Below, one piece after another: positions 15,604-24,310 of a stretch of DNA of 64,000 nucleotides. Location of the stretch: NCBI RefSeq assembly GCF_041080655.1, contig NZ_CP163525.1:5270001-5334000 (forward strand), read 5' to 3'. Position 1 is the stretch's first letter. Every line of letters begins with the position of its first letter. Below the pieces are notes generated by a model. It was given only the letters and a program-made list of their open reading frames with translations. It ran no database searches and was not told the DNA's origin. A program made the position numbers and the translations under genes. This stretch comes from Streptomyces sp. CG4 (GTDB lineage: Bacteria > Actinomycetota > Actinomycetes > Streptomycetales > Streptomycetaceae).

Positions 15604-16293
15604 TCAGGCTCCCTCGACTCCCGTCACCGGCTGGATGTCCGCCTGCAGCTCGTCCGCGTGCTCGCCCGTGACCAGGTACACGACGCGCTTGGCGACGGCC
15701 ACGGCGTGGTCGGCGTACCGCTCGTAGTAGCGGCCGAGCAGGGTGACGTCCACCGCCGTCTCGATGCCGTGCTTCCAGCGCTCGTCGATCAGGTGCTGGA
15801 ACAGCGTGCGGTGCAGCAGGTCCATCTCGTCGTCGTCCTGCTCCAGCTGCATCGCGAGGTCGACGTCCTTGGTGATGATCACCTCGGCCGCCTTCGCCAT
15901 CAGACGCTGCGCGAGCTGACCCATCTCCAGGATCGTGGCGTGCAGGTCCTGCGGGACCGCGCGCTGGGGGAAGCGCAGCCGGGCCAGCTTCGCCACATGC
16001 TGGGCGAGGTCGCCGGAGCGCTCCAGGTCGGCGGACATACGGAGCGAGGTGACGACTATCCGCAGGTCGGTCGCCACCGGCTGCTGCCTGGCCAGCAGGG
16101 CTATCGCCCGCGCCTCCAGGTCGTGCTGGAGCTCGTCGACCTTCTTGTCCGCCTCGATCACGCTTTCGGCCAGCTTGAGGTCGGAATCCAGGATGGCGGT
16201 CGTGGCGCGCCCGATCGCCGACCCGACCAGCCGGGCCATCTCCACCAGACTGTCACCGATCGAGTCCAGTTCCTCGTGGTACGCGTCCCGCAT
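15604..16293 (-). CDS. phoU: Phosphate-specific transport system accessory protein PhoU
   Basis: 229 residues; ATG at 16293 preceded by AGGAGAGGAAA. It is all-helical with the two PhoU repeats, each containing the metal-binding E/DxxxD-type motif (DLERSGDLAQHV in the first; YYERYADHAVAVA in the second). PhoU restrains the PhoR kinase when phosphate is plentiful and modulates phosphate uptake. It is divergent from phoR, with a PHO box between them, as in Streptomyces coelicolor. Length is normal for the family. Confidence 0.95.
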   Translation of the reverse strand: MRDAYHEELDSIGDSLVEMARLVGSAIGRATTAILDSDLKLAESVIEADKKVDELQHDLEARAIALLARQQPVATDLRIVVTSLRMSADLERSGDLAQHVAKLARLRFPQRAVPQDLHATILEMGQLAQRLMAKAAEVIITKDVDLAMQLEQDDDEMDLLHRTLFQHLIDERWKHGIETAVDVTLLGRYYERYADHAVAVAKRVVYLVTGEHADELQADIQPVTGVEGA

Positions 16294-16437
16294 CAGGGTT
16301 TCCTCTCCTACGTGCGTGTTCTCGGGGTTCCGGGGCTGTGACACCGAGCGGACCCAGTGGACCGGGTGCCCCGTGCAAAATCGGCGGTGCGAACCCCACG
16401 CTCCCACGCTGTGGCCCGTACGCGTCCGTTTCTGCCA

Positions 16438-16471
16438 CCCCAAATGAACCAATACTGGCTCCCAGGTGAAC
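16438..16471 (-). promoter_or_regulatory. PHO box (PhoP-binding site) between phoU and phoR
   Basis: Read on the minus strand, GTTCACCTGGG (16461–16471) and GTTCATTTGGGG (16438–16449) are in direct repeat 22 bases apart, matching two GTTCACC-type 11-bp repeat units separated by one degenerate unit. This is the known PhoP operator form. It can control both phoU and the divergent phoRP operon. Confidence 0.8.
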
Positions 16472-16544
16472 TCTGGGCGACGAGTGTTCGAGGTCGCCCC
16501 CCGACGGCTGTGGTCTTGTCGTACGCCCTGCTTAACCTGGACGC

Positions 16545-17855
16545 ATGGACGTGAACGCGGCGGTCGCCGCAGCGGCAGCGATCGCCGGGGTGCTCACCGG
16601 CGTCATCGCCATGCTGGCGTTCCGCTGGAGCGAGCGCGACCAGAAGCGACCGACCAGGACTTCCTTGCATATCGATCCCGTACTCCCGCCGGGCGTGGAC
16701 ACCGTGCTGTCCGTGCTCCGTTCCTCGGCCGTCGTCCTCGACGAAGCCGACGCCGTCGTCAAGGCGAGCTCCGCCGCGTACGCCCTCGGGCTGGTGCGCG
16801 GTGGCAAGCTCGCCGTGGAACCCATGCTCCTGATGGCGCGGGACACACGAAGAGACGGCGAGATACGCCAGGTCGAGCTGGACCTGCCCCGGCGCGGCAC
16901 CGGACGCGGCGAGGCCCTCGCCGTCTCCGCGCGCGTGGCCCCGCTCGGCTCCCGCCTGGTCCTGCTGCTGGTCGAGGACCTGACGGAGGCCAGGAGAATC
17001 GAGGCCGTACGACGCGACTTCGTGGCCAATGTGAGCCATGAGCTGAAGACGCCCGTCGGCGCCCTCTCCCTCCTCTCCGAGGCGGTCATGGACGCCTCGG
17101 ACGACCCCGAGGCCGTACAGCGCTTCGCGGGGCGTATGCAGATCGAGGCGACCCGCCTGACCAACCTGGTCCAGGAGCTGATCGACCTCTCCCGGGTGCA
17201 GAACGACGACCCGCTGGAGGACGCGGAGCCCATCCGCGTGGACGAGCTGGTCGCCGAGGCGGTCGACCGCTGCCGCCACCAGGCCGGTACGAAGCAGATC
17301 ACCATGGCCTGGAACGTCCTTGCGCCCGAAGGGCCCGATCAGGGCGGTGGCGGGCGACGGGCGGGCGGCACGGCCGATCTGCACGTCTGGGGCAACCGCG
17401 GCCAGCTGGCCGCCGCCCTGGGCAACCTGGTCGAGAACGCCGTGAACTACTCCCCGGCCCGCACGCGCGTCGGCATAGCCGCCCGCCGGGTCAGCGCTCC
17501 CGGCGGCGACATGATCGAGCTGGCCGTGACGGACCAGGGCATCGGCATCTCCGACAAGGACAAGGAGCGCATCTTCGAGCGCTTCTACCGCGTCGACCCG
17601 GCCCGCTCGCGGGCAACCGGAGGCACCGGTCTGGGTCTCGCGATCGTCAAGCACGTGGTCGCCTCGCACGGCGGGGAGGTCACGGTCTGGAGCGCCGAAG
17701 GCCAGGGCTCCACCTTTACCCTCAGGCTGCCGGAGGCGGGTGCGGCCCGCGACCGCGCATCGCAGCACCCCGACCCCGACCTCGACGACGAGGCCGGCAA
17801 CCCCCCTGAGTCATCCCCGTACGAACCGCTTCCCGCCCCGGAGGTCCTTCCGTGA
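16545..17855 (+). CDS. phoR: Phosphate sensor histidine kinase PhoR (SenX3-like)
   Basis: 436 residues. One N-terminal transmembrane segment (residues 5–25), a PAS-like region (~50–145), then the DHp and ATPase domains: H165 in VSHELKTP is the phosphorylated His; N box NLVENAVNYS, G1 DQGIGIS, F box IFERFYRVD and G2 GGTGLGLAIVKHV. It autophosphorylates when phosphate is low and passes phosphate to PhoP. The stop overlaps the phoP GTG by 4 bases, so the pair is translationally coupled. In mycobacteria the orthologous pair is senX3-regX3, next to gpm1 as here. Confidence 0.95.
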   Translation: MDVNAAVAAAAAIAGVLTGVIAMLAFRWSERDQKRPTRTSLHIDPVLPPGVDTVLSVLRSSAVVLDEADAVVKASSAAYALGLVRGGKLAVEPMLLMARDTRRDGEIRQVELDLPRRGTGRGEALAVSARVAPLGSRLVLLLVEDLTEARRIEAVRRDFVANVSHELKTPVGALSLLSEAVMDASDDPEAVQRFAGRMQIEATRLTNLVQELIDLSRVQNDDPLEDAEPIRVDELVAEAVDRCRHQAGTKQITMAWNVLAPEGPDQGGGGRRAGGTADLHVWGNRGQLAAALGNLVENAVNYSPARTRVGIAARRVSAPGGDMIELAVTDQGIGISDKDKERIFERFYRVDPARSRATGGTGLGLAIVKHVVASHGGEVTVWSAEGQGSTFTLRLPEAGAARDRASQHPDPDLDDEAGNPPESSPYEPLPAPEVLP

Positions 17856-18532
17856 CCCGAGTGCTCGTCGTCGAGGACGAGGAGTCCTTCTCCGACGCCC
17901 TGTCGTACATGCTCCGCAAGGAGGGCTTCGAGGTCGCCGTCGCGGCCACGGGCCCCGACGGACTCGACGAGTTCGAGCGCAACGGCGCCGACCTCGTCCT
18001 CCTCGACCTGATGCTGCCGGGGCTGCCCGGCACGGAGGTGTGCCGCCAGCTGCGCGGCCGCTCCAACGTCCCCGTGATCATGGTGACGGCCAAGGACAGC
18101 GAGATCGACAAGGTCGTCGGTCTCGAAATAGGAGCCGACGACTATGTCACCAAGCCGTTCTCCTCGCGTGAGCTGGTCGCCCGTATCCGGGCCGTCCTGC
18201 GGCGCCGTGGCGAGCCGGAGGAGGTCGCTCCGGCCGCCCTGGAGGCGGGCCCGGTCCGGATGGACGTCGACCGCCACGTGGTGACGGTCGCCGGCTCCAA
18301 GGTCGACCTCCCGCTGAAGGAGTTCGACCTGCTGGAGATGCTGCTGCGCAACGCCGGCCGCGTGCTGACCCGCATGCAGCTCATCGACCGCGTCTGGGGC
18401 GCCGACTACGTGGGCGACACCAAGACGCTCGACGTCCACGTCAAGCGACTGCGTGCCAAGATCGAGCCGGATCCGGGGGCGCCGCGGTACCTGGTGACGG
18501 TGCGGGGTCTGGGGTACAAGTTCGAGCCGTGA
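17852..18532 (+). CDS. phoP: Phosphate response regulator PhoP (RegX3-like, OmpR family)
   Basis: 226 residues from the GTG at 17852. Receiver domain with acidic pair EDE (8–10), phosphoacceptor D52 in LLDLMLPG and TKPF Lys; OmpR-type winged helix from ~130 with VWGADYVGDTKTLDVHVKRL and the wing hairpin VRGLGYKFEP. Activates phosphate-scavenging genes by binding PHO boxes. The last 35 codons, including the stop, are repeated downstream (18634–18738) with only silent changes, so the C-terminus of this gene is a recombination product or template. Confidence 0.96.
   Translation: MTRVLVVEDEESFSDALSYMLRKEGFEVAVAATGPDGLDEFERNGADLVLLDLMLPGLPGTEVCRQLRGRSNVPVIMVTAKDSEIDKVVGLEIGADDYVTKPFSSRELVARIRAVLRRRGEPEEVAPAALEAGPVRMDVDRHVVTVAGSKVDLPLKEFDLLEMLLRNAGRVLTRMQLIDRVWGADYVGDTKTLDVHVKRLRAKIEPDPGAPRYLVTVRGLGYKFEP
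18428..18532 (+). repeat. Direct repeat, copy 1: 3' end of phoP
   Basis: 105 bases repeated at 18634–18738 with 5 differences, all silent (four third-position changes and TGA versus TAA). Confidence 0.95.
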
Positions 18533-18633
18533 TCGAGCCGATGTCAGGGACGCCCGCTGTCCGGCCGGACGGAGTCCGGCGCAGCGCCCCGATGCCCGCG
18601 CAGCGGTGCGAGGGGTGCGTGGGGGAGGGGTCC

Positions 18634-18738
18634 CTCGACGTCCACGTCAAGCGCCTGCGCGCCAAGATCGAGCCGGATCCGGGGGCACCGCGGTACCTGG
18701 TGACGGTGCGGGGTCTGGGCTACAAGTTCGAGCCGTAA
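18634..18738 (+). pseudogene. Orphan copy of the phoP 3' end
   Basis: Encodes the last 34 residues of PhoP (LDVHVKRLRAK...GYKFEP) unchanged in protein sequence, then TAA. An open frame from 18529 joins it to unrelated upstream codons and overlaps the phoP stop by 4 bases; a product would carry a lone wing fragment without the receiver or recognition helix, so function is unlikely. Silent-only divergence suggests the copy came from a related phoP allele, for example by a departed element that had used the phoP 3' end, rather than by slow decay. Confidence 0.85.
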
Positions 18739-18792
18739 ACCGCACGCGCCGGCCGGACGAGCCGTAGACCGCTCGTGCGCGCCGTACGAGGA

Positions 18793-18823
18793 AGGGCGGC
18801 ACCCCGCGCTGGGGTGCCGCCCT
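18793..18823. terminator. Bidirectional terminator
   Basis: AGGGCGGCACCCC and GGGGTGCCGCCCT form a perfect 13-bp stem with a 5-base loop between phoRP and the convergent lipoprotein gene. Confidence 0.85.
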
Positions 18824-18838
18824 CGCGTGTACCGCTGC

Positions 18839-19528
18839 TCAGTGGCCGGCGACCGACTGCGACGCGGAGTCGGTCGGGGTGGCGCCGGTGCTCGCCCGGC
18901 CGCTCGCGGAGGACGACGGGGTGGCCTTGCCGCCCTTGCCCTTGGCCGGCTTGCCGCCGGTGGACGGGGAGCCGCTCGCGCCCGGGGCGCCGGTGGGGAT
19001 CGCCGGCGCGGACGGGATCGTGCTCGGGCCCCACTTGTCGAAGTAGCTGGTGGCCGGCACCACGAAGGCCTGCAGGCTCACCTCACCGGTCTTGCTGAAG
19101 GTGAAGGTGATCTTCTGGGCGTTGCCGTCCTGGACCGACTGACGGCCGCTGGGCAGTTCCGCGGAGGCGTTGTCCTTGCCGCCGAGGATCAGCGAGCCGT
19201 GCGCGGGGACGGTCAGGTTCCCGCCCTTGGCCGGGGTCAGCTTGACGGTGTCGCTGCTGCCCTGGACGGCGACGGACTGCAGGGTCTCGTCCGTGTCGCC
19301 CTGGTTGAACAGGGTCGCGGAGATCACCGCCGGACCCGTCGCCTTCAGGTCGGGCTGGGTGATGACCAGCGCGTTCTGGATCTTGATGTCGCCGACCGAG
19401 GTCGCCGCGTTGTCCGGCTTGACCCCCAGGGTCTGCGAGTCGTTGCCGGCACCACAGGCGGCGAGCGAGGCGATCGAGAAGACGATGGCGGAGGCGGCGA
19501 GGGCGCCGCGTCGAAGGCTGCTGCTCAC
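18839..19528 (-). CDS. Lipoprotein, DUF461/PCu(A)C-like
   Basis: 229 residues. Lipoprotein signal with lipobox SLAAC (Cys about residue 25). The region from ~45–165 is a beta-rich domain like DUF461/PCu(A)C periplasmic proteins (IKIQNALVITQP, PAVISATLFNQGDTDETLQSV, GSLILGG). The Met/His copper ligands expected of true copper chaperones are not evident, so metal binding is doubtful. The C-terminal ~60 residues are a Ser/Thr/Gly/Pro-rich tail with Lys-Gly repeats, probably a cell-wall spacer. It lies between phoP and carD. Confidence 0.7.
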   Translation of the reverse strand: MSSSLRRGALAASAIVFSIASLAACGAGNDSQTLGVKPDNAATSVGDIKIQNALVITQPDLKATGPAVISATLFNQGDTDETLQSVAVQGSSDTVKLTPAKGGNLTVPAHGSLILGGKDNASAELPSGRQSVQDGNAQKITFTFSKTGEVSLQAFVVPATSYFDKWGPSTIPSAPAIPTGAPGASGSPSTGGKPAKGKGGKATPSSSASGRASTGATPTDSASQSVAGH

Positions 19529-20167
19529 GGCGGCGGCAACTCCTTGAACGCGCGGGCGGCTCCCCTGATAAAGCCACCCTAAGTGTCTGTCAGCGGGCTT
19601 AGGTTACCGAGCCGTTCCCGGGCCGCCGCACCCGACCCTCCCCAAGGGACCGGCTTGCCTCCGGCTGGGGGTACCGCGCTGCTTCGCCACTCCCGTCACA
19701 CGTGACTCCCCGGTCACTTTGCCGGGCGCTCGTCCGCCATTCACATAACCGCCCGCAAAATTTCCGTGAAGGAATGCGTGACCGCTTCGATGACGGCTCT
19801 CGAGCGGCTCTCGATGACCGTCCCCGATATTGATCACGTGGCACCTGTCCGGCCGTCGTTGATCAATTCCGGAATCGGTCGGGATCGTCCTCGGGCCACC
19901 GAACGGAGTAGCGGAAGTCGTACGCTTGGAAGCGGACAAAACGGGACGTTCGTCCACTTGGAGGGGGCTCCGGGAGTGTGTAACGTACGCGTTTCACCCC
20001 GCCCGAAGAGCCCCTCCGACCTGCGAATTCCCGCCCCCGCAGGCCCCTCGAAGCACGTTCCAGTCGCAGTTGTCAAGCCCCGAGATATGCCCTGACCTGC
20101 GAAAACGCCATTCAGAAGACGCCGTATCCGTGTTACCCTGGATAGCCACGGAAGGGGTACCTGTCAC
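19529..20167. other. Long divergent intergenic region between lipoprotein gene and carD
   Basis: 639 bases without a gene. GGAAGGGG before the carD ATG is a strong ribosome site. TTCAGA (about 20112) and TACCCT (about 20135) with 17-base spacing are a weak candidate carD promoter. A GGCTGGGGGTACC word near 19665 is of a type often found in Streptomyces intergenic hairpins. No small gene could be supported. Confidence 0.4.
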
Positions 20168-20650
20168 ATGACGTTCAAGGTTGGCGACACCGTGGTCTAT
20201 CCCCATCACGGGGCCGCGCTGATCGAGGCCATCGAAACTCGCCAGATCAAAGGCGTGGACAAGACCTACTTGGTGCTGAAGGTCGCCCAGGGTGACCTGA
20301 CGGTACGTGTGCCAGCGGACAATGCTGAGTTCGTGGGCGTGCGTGATGTGGTCGGTCAGGACGGGCTGGACCGGGTCTTCGAGGTGCTGCGCGCGCCGTA
20401 TGCAGAGGAGCCCACGAACTGGTCTCGTCGTTACAAGGCAAACCTGGAGAAGCTCGCCTCCGGTGATGTCATCAAGGTCGCCGAAGTCGTGCGTGACCTG
20501 TGGCGTCGTGAGCGCGAGCGCGGCCTCTCCGCCGGTGAGAAGCGCATGCTCGCCAAGGCTCGCCAGATCCTGGTGAGCGAGCTGGCTCTCGCGGAGAACA
20601 CGAACGAGGACAAGGCCGAGGCCCTGCTCGACGAGGTGCTCGCCTCCTGA
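20168..20650 (+). CDS. carD: CarD/CdnL-family RNA polymerase-binding transcription factor
   Basis: 160 residues. N-terminal Tudor-like RNAP-interacting domain (FKVGDTVVYPHHGAALIEAIETRQIKG) and C-terminal helical DNA-binding domain with NWSRRYKANLEKL, where the Trp wedges into the upstream edge of the transcription bubble, and SAGEKRMLAKARQIL. CarD stabilises the open complex at housekeeping and rRNA promoters. Length and motifs are standard. ispD and ispF follow on the same strand after a hairpin, as commonly seen in actinobacteria. Confidence 0.96.
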   Translation: MTFKVGDTVVYPHHGAALIEAIETRQIKGVDKTYLVLKVAQGDLTVRVPADNAEFVGVRDVVGQDGLDRVFEVLRAPYAEEPTNWSRRYKANLEKLASGDVIKVAEVVRDLWRRERERGLSAGEKRMLAKARQILVSELALAENTNEDKAEALLDEVLAS

Positions 20651-21020
20651 CGCGCCACGGCAGCGAACCTTCGCTCCCGCCACGCTCAGCGCGTTCAGCA
20701 CAGTGAAATGCCGCGGTGCCCGATGACACTGACCCTGTCGCCGGGCGCTGCGGCATGTTCGTCCCCGGAAACCGCAAGGCTTCAGCGCAGCACTTCACGC
20801 TTCGGCACAGCACCTCGCACTGCAGCACGGCTTCGGCAGCCGGAAACACGGGCGCCGAAACGCCCGCCGTACACCTCAGGGAAAGCCCCCGGATACTTGA
20901 TGTGCCGGGCCCGGGCAGATGGCTCGACCAGGGTCACGGAAAGGGTCCGGTCAAAGCCGCGCCCGGCACTCCTCCAGGCCATACCCACCTGGGTCGAGCA
21001 CACAAACCTGACAGGAACCG
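20651..21020 (+). other. Intergenic region between carD and ispD
   Basis: 370 bases. It contains the hairpin at 20708–20756 and, after it, short repeats of CAGCAC/CTTCGGCA words. No gene is supported. Confidence 0.4.
20708..20756 (+). terminator. Hairpin after carD, likely terminator
   Basis: ATGCCGCGGTGCCCG (20708–20722) pairs with CGGGCGCTGCGGCAT (20742–20756) over 15 bp with two G-T pairs. Confidence 0.65.
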
Positions 21021-21773
21021 ATGTCTGACGAATCGCGCCCTTCGCCCGCGCAGACCAACGTCGCCGCCGTGATTCCCGCCGCCGGCCGGGGCGTACGCCT
21101 CGGCCCGGGCGCCCCCAAGGCGCTCCGCGCGCTGAACGGCACGCCCATGCTCATCCACGCGGTCCGCGCGCTCGCCGCGTCCCGCCATGTCTCCCTGGTG
21201 ATCGTCGTCGCCCCGTCCGACGGCGCCGCCGAGGTCAAGTCCCTGCTCGACGCGCACGCCCTGCCCGAGCGCACCGACTTCCTGGTCGTGCCCGGCGGGG
21301 ACACCCGGCAGGAGTCGGTCAAGCTCGGCCTGGACGCCCTGCCCCCCGAGTACGGCGTCGTCCTCGTCCATGACGCGGCCCGCCCGCTCGTCCCGGTCGA
21401 CACGGTCGACGCGGTCATCGAGGCCGTGCGCGCGGGCGCGTCCGCCGTGGTCCCCGCGCTCCCGCTCGCCGACACCGTCAAGGAGGTCGAGCCCGCCGCC
21501 GAGGCCGGCGACCCCGAACCGGTCGTCGCCACCCCGGAGCGCGCCCGGCTGCGCGCCGTCCAGACGCCCCAGGGCTTCGACCGGGCCACCCTGGTCCGCG
21601 CCCACGAGACCGTCACCGACAACGTCACGGACGACGCGAGCATGGTCGAGCAGCTGGGGCTCACGGTCGTCGCCGTCCCCGGCCACGAGGAGGCCTTCAA
21701 GGTCACCCGCCCCCTCGACCTGGTCCTCGCCGAGGCGGTCCTCGCCCGCAGGAGGCTGAACGATGGCTTCTGA
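21021..21773 (+). CDS. ispD: 2-C-methyl-D-erythritol 4-phosphate cytidylyltransferase
   Basis: 250 residues. Adds CMP to MEP in the non-mevalonate isoprenoid pathway. The nucleotide-binding loop AVIPAAGRGVRLGPGAPKA, VVPGGDTRQESV, and HDAARPLVP with the catalytic Asp, plus the late KVTRPLDL, are all present. The stop overlaps the ispF start by 11 bases, indicating coupled expression of two successive pathway enzymes. Confidence 0.97.
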   Translation: MSDESRPSPAQTNVAAVIPAAGRGVRLGPGAPKALRALNGTPMLIHAVRALAASRHVSLVIVVAPSDGAAEVKSLLDAHALPERTDFLVVPGGDTRQESVKLGLDALPPEYGVVLVHDAARPLVPVDTVDAVIEAVRAGASAVVPALPLADTVKEVEPAAEAGDPEPVVATPERARLRAVQTPQGFDRATLVRAHETVTDNVTDDASMVEQLGLTVVAVPGHEEAFKVTRPLDLVLAEAVLARRRLNDGF

Positions 21774-22263
21774 GCAGCCCCTGATGCTGCCGCAGGTCGG
21801 CATCGGCACCGACATCCACGCCTTCGAGGAGGGCCGCGAGCTGTGGTGCGCGGGCCTGAAGTGGGAGGGCGAGGGGCCGGGCCTGGCCGGACACTCCGAC
21901 GCCGACGTCGTCGCCCACGCGGCCTGCAACGCGCTCTTCTCCGCCGCCGGCCTCGGTGACCTGGGACAGCACTTCGGCACCGGGCGCCCCGAGTGGTCCG
22001 GCGCCGCCGGGGTGGTCCTGCTCACGGAGGCCGCCCGGATCGTCCGCGAGGCGGGCTTCGCCATCGGCAACATCGCCGTCCAGGTCGTCGGCCCCCGTCC
22101 GAAGATCGGCAAGCGCCGCGACGAGGCTCAGAAGATCCTCTCCGAGGCGGCCGGCGCCCCCGTCTCCGTCTCCGGCGCCACCACGGACGGCCTCGGCTTC
22201 CCGGGCCGCGAGGAGGGACTGATGGCGGTCGCCACGGCACTGGTGGTGCGGACGGCGGGCTGA
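21763..22263 (+). CDS. ispF: 2-C-methyl-D-erythritol 2,4-cyclodiphosphate synthase
   Basis: 166 residues. Metal ligands appear in GIGTDIHAF (D, H) and the third His in AGHSDADVVAHA; DLGQHFGT follows, and the C-terminal KATTxxGLGF-type segment reads TTDGLGFPGREEG. It converts CDP-ME-2-phosphate to MEcPP. Overlaps ispD by 11 bases. Confidence 0.97.
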   Translation: MASEQPLMLPQVGIGTDIHAFEEGRELWCAGLKWEGEGPGLAGHSDADVVAHAACNALFSAAGLGDLGQHFGTGRPEWSGAAGVVLLTEAARIVREAGFAIGNIAVQVVGPRPKIGKRRDEAQKILSEAAGAPVSVSGATTDGLGFPGREEGLMAVATALVVRTAG

Positions 22264-22356
22264 CGGTGACTCCGCGCCTTCCTGGTGCGGGTCCGCCCGG
22301 AGCGTGCGAGGGTACCCACACGACCGCCAGTGACCCCTGGACTCCGGAGGGTACCC

Positions 22357-22761
22357 ATGTCCGCCGCCCTGTCCGACCGGCTCAAGTCCCTGCTCGACGG
22401 CAAGGTGTTCATCGTCGTCGGCACCCTCCAGCCCGACGGCAGCCCCCAGCTGTCGCCCGTCTGGGTGAAGCGGGACGGCGACGACGTCCTCTTCTCCACC
22501 ACCGTGGACCGCCGCAAGTACCTGAACCTGGACCGCGACCCCCGGGTCACGGTCGTCGTCATGGACCCCGACCAGCCCTACGCGTACGCCGAGATCCGCG
22601 GCACCGCCGAGACGACGACCGAGGGCGGTCTTCAACTCATCGACGAACTGAGCGAGAAGTACACCGGCAGGAAATACGCCGACTTCAACCCCGCGTCGGC
22701 ACAGGACGCCCAGCGGGTGGTCGTACGGATCCGGCCCCGGAAGGTCGTCGGGCGGCTCTGA
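22357..22761 (+). CDS. PPOX-class flavin/F420-dependent oxidoreductase
   Basis: 134 residues from ATG 22357, with GGAGGGTACCC just upstream. Split-barrel fold of the pyridoxamine-phosphate-oxidase superfamily: VGTLQPDGSPQLSPVWVKRDGDDVLFSTT and RKYLNLDRDPRVTVVVMDP. These enzymes bind FMN or F420 and reduce varied small molecules. The family is large in mycolic and streptomycete genomes and the substrate is not predictable. It lies between ispF and cysS, with about 90 bases upstream and 60 downstream. Confidence 0.9.
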   Translation: MSAALSDRLKSLLDGKVFIVVGTLQPDGSPQLSPVWVKRDGDDVLFSTTVDRRKYLNLDRDPRVTVVVMDPDQPYAYAEIRGTAETTTEGGLQLIDELSEKYTGRKYADFNPASAQDAQRVVVRIRPRKVVGRL

Positions 22762-22821
22762 GGGGCCCGGTTTACGGGGAAGGGGCGTGAGGCACCCTCT
22801 CGCGCCCACTACCCTGGAGTG

Positions 22822-24219
22822 GTGACCATTCGCCTGTACGACACCAGCGCCCGGCAGATCCGTGACTTCACCCCGCTCAAGCCGGGTTGTGTCTCGATCT
22901 ACCTCTGTGGCGCCACCGTGCAGGCGGCACCGCACATCGGCCACATCCGCTCGGGCCTCAACTTCGACATCATGCGCCGCTGGTTCGCGTACCGCGGCTA
23001 TGAGGTGACGTTCATCAGGAACGTCACCGACATCGACGACAAGATCATCGCCAAGGCCCGTGAGCAGGGCCGGCCCTGGTGGTCGATCGGGTACGAGAAC
23101 GAGCGCGCCTTCAACGAGGGCTACACCGCCCTCGGGTGCCTGCCGCCGACGTACGAGCCGCGCGCGACCGGCCACATCACCGAGATGGTCGAGATGATGC
23201 AGCGCCTCATCGAGCGCGGGCACGCCTACGCGGCCGACGGCAACGTCTACTTCGACGTCCGGTCCTTCCCGCAGTATCTGGAGCTGTCCCGCCAGGAGCT
23301 GGACAACCTGCTGCAGCCGTCCGGCGAGGGCGAGACCGGCAAGCGGGACCCGCGCGACTTCGCCATGTGGAAGTCCGCCAAGCCCGGCGAGCCGACCTGG
23401 CCGACGCCGTGGGGCCCCGGCCGCCCCGGCTGGCACCTGGAGTGCTCGGCGATGGCGCACAAGTACCTGGGCTCCGCCTTCGACATCCACGGCGGCGGCC
23501 TGGACCTGATCTTCCCGCACCACGAGAACGAGATCGCCCAGGCCAAGGCCTACGGCGACGAGTTCGCCCGCTACTGGGTGCACAACGCCTGGGTGACCAT
23601 GGCCGGCGACAAGATGTCCAAGTCGCTCGGCAACAGCGTCCTCGTGTCCGAGATGGTCAAGCAGTGGCGGCCCGTCGTCCTGCGGTACTACCTGGGCACC
23701 CCGCACTACCGCTCGATGATCGAGTACAGCGAGGAGGCGCTGCGCGAGGCCGAGTCGGCGTTCGCGCGGATCGAGGGCTTCGTGCAGCGGGTCACCGAGC
23801 TGGCCGGGAAGACCGTCGACCCGGCCGCCGAGGTCCCGCCCGCCTTCGCCGAGGCGATGGACGACGACCTGGGTGTCCCGCAGGCCCTCGCCGTCGTGCA
23901 CACCACGGTCCGGCAGGGCAACAGCGCGCTGGCCGCCGACGACAAGGAGGCCGCCGTGGCCCGCCTCGCCGAGGTGCGGGCGATGCTCGGCGTCCTCGGC
24001 CTCGACCCGCTCGACGAGCGGTGGACGGGGGAGTCCGGCCAGGGTGAAGACCTGCACGGCGTGGTCGACAGCCTCGTCCGTCTGGTGTTGGACCAGCGCG
24101 AGTCGGCCCGCGCCCGCAAGGACTGGGCGACGGCCGACGCCATCCGCGACCAGCTCGCCCAGACCGGCCTCGCCATCGAGGACAGCCCGCAGGGCCCGCG
24201 CTGGAGCCTCAAGGCCTAG
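22822..24219 (+). CDS. cysS: Cysteinyl-tRNA synthetase
   Basis: 465 residues from the GTG at 22822 (the adjacent GTG at 22819 is equally possible). Charges tRNA-Cys. Class I signatures: HIGH in PHIGHIRSG and KMSKS in GDKMSKSLGN; zinc ligands in LCGATV, ECSAM and PHHENE. Length fits CysS rather than the shorter mycothiol ligase MshC. The usual CGPTV reads CGATV, a minor change. rlmB follows, as in other actinobacteria (ispF-cysS-rlmB). Confidence 0.96.
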   Translation: MTIRLYDTSARQIRDFTPLKPGCVSIYLCGATVQAAPHIGHIRSGLNFDIMRRWFAYRGYEVTFIRNVTDIDDKIIAKAREQGRPWWSIGYENERAFNEGYTALGCLPPTYEPRATGHITEMVEMMQRLIERGHAYAADGNVYFDVRSFPQYLELSRQELDNLLQPSGEGETGKRDPRDFAMWKSAKPGEPTWPTPWGPGRPGWHLECSAMAHKYLGSAFDIHGGGLDLIFPHHENEIAQAKAYGDEFARYWVHNAWVTMAGDKMSKSLGNSVLVSEMVKQWRPVVLRYYLGTPHYRSMIEYSEEALREAESAFARIEGFVQRVTELAGKTVDPAAEVPPAFAEAMDDDLGVPQALAVVHTTVRQGNSALAADDKEAAVARLAEVRAMLGVLGLDPLDERWTGESGQGEDLHGVVDSLVRLVLDQRESARARKDWATADAIRDQLAQTGLAIEDSPQGPRWSLKA

Positions 24220-24310
24220 CCCCGCACCTGAAGATCGACTGTGCCGCCCGGCTCCCCGGGCGGCACACTGCATAAGACGTACGTACGAAGCTCACGGAGA
24301 CAGGTAACTC

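Noticed and set aside
18529..18738. Small independent DNA-binding protein after phoP
   Set aside because: Its recognisable part is an exact protein copy of the PhoP wing joined to unrelated codons; more likely a duplication scar.
21703..24273. 856-residue open frame on the minus strand over ispF and cysS
   Set aside because: Antisense shadow caused by third-position GC bias; the overlapping sense genes have diagnostic motifs.
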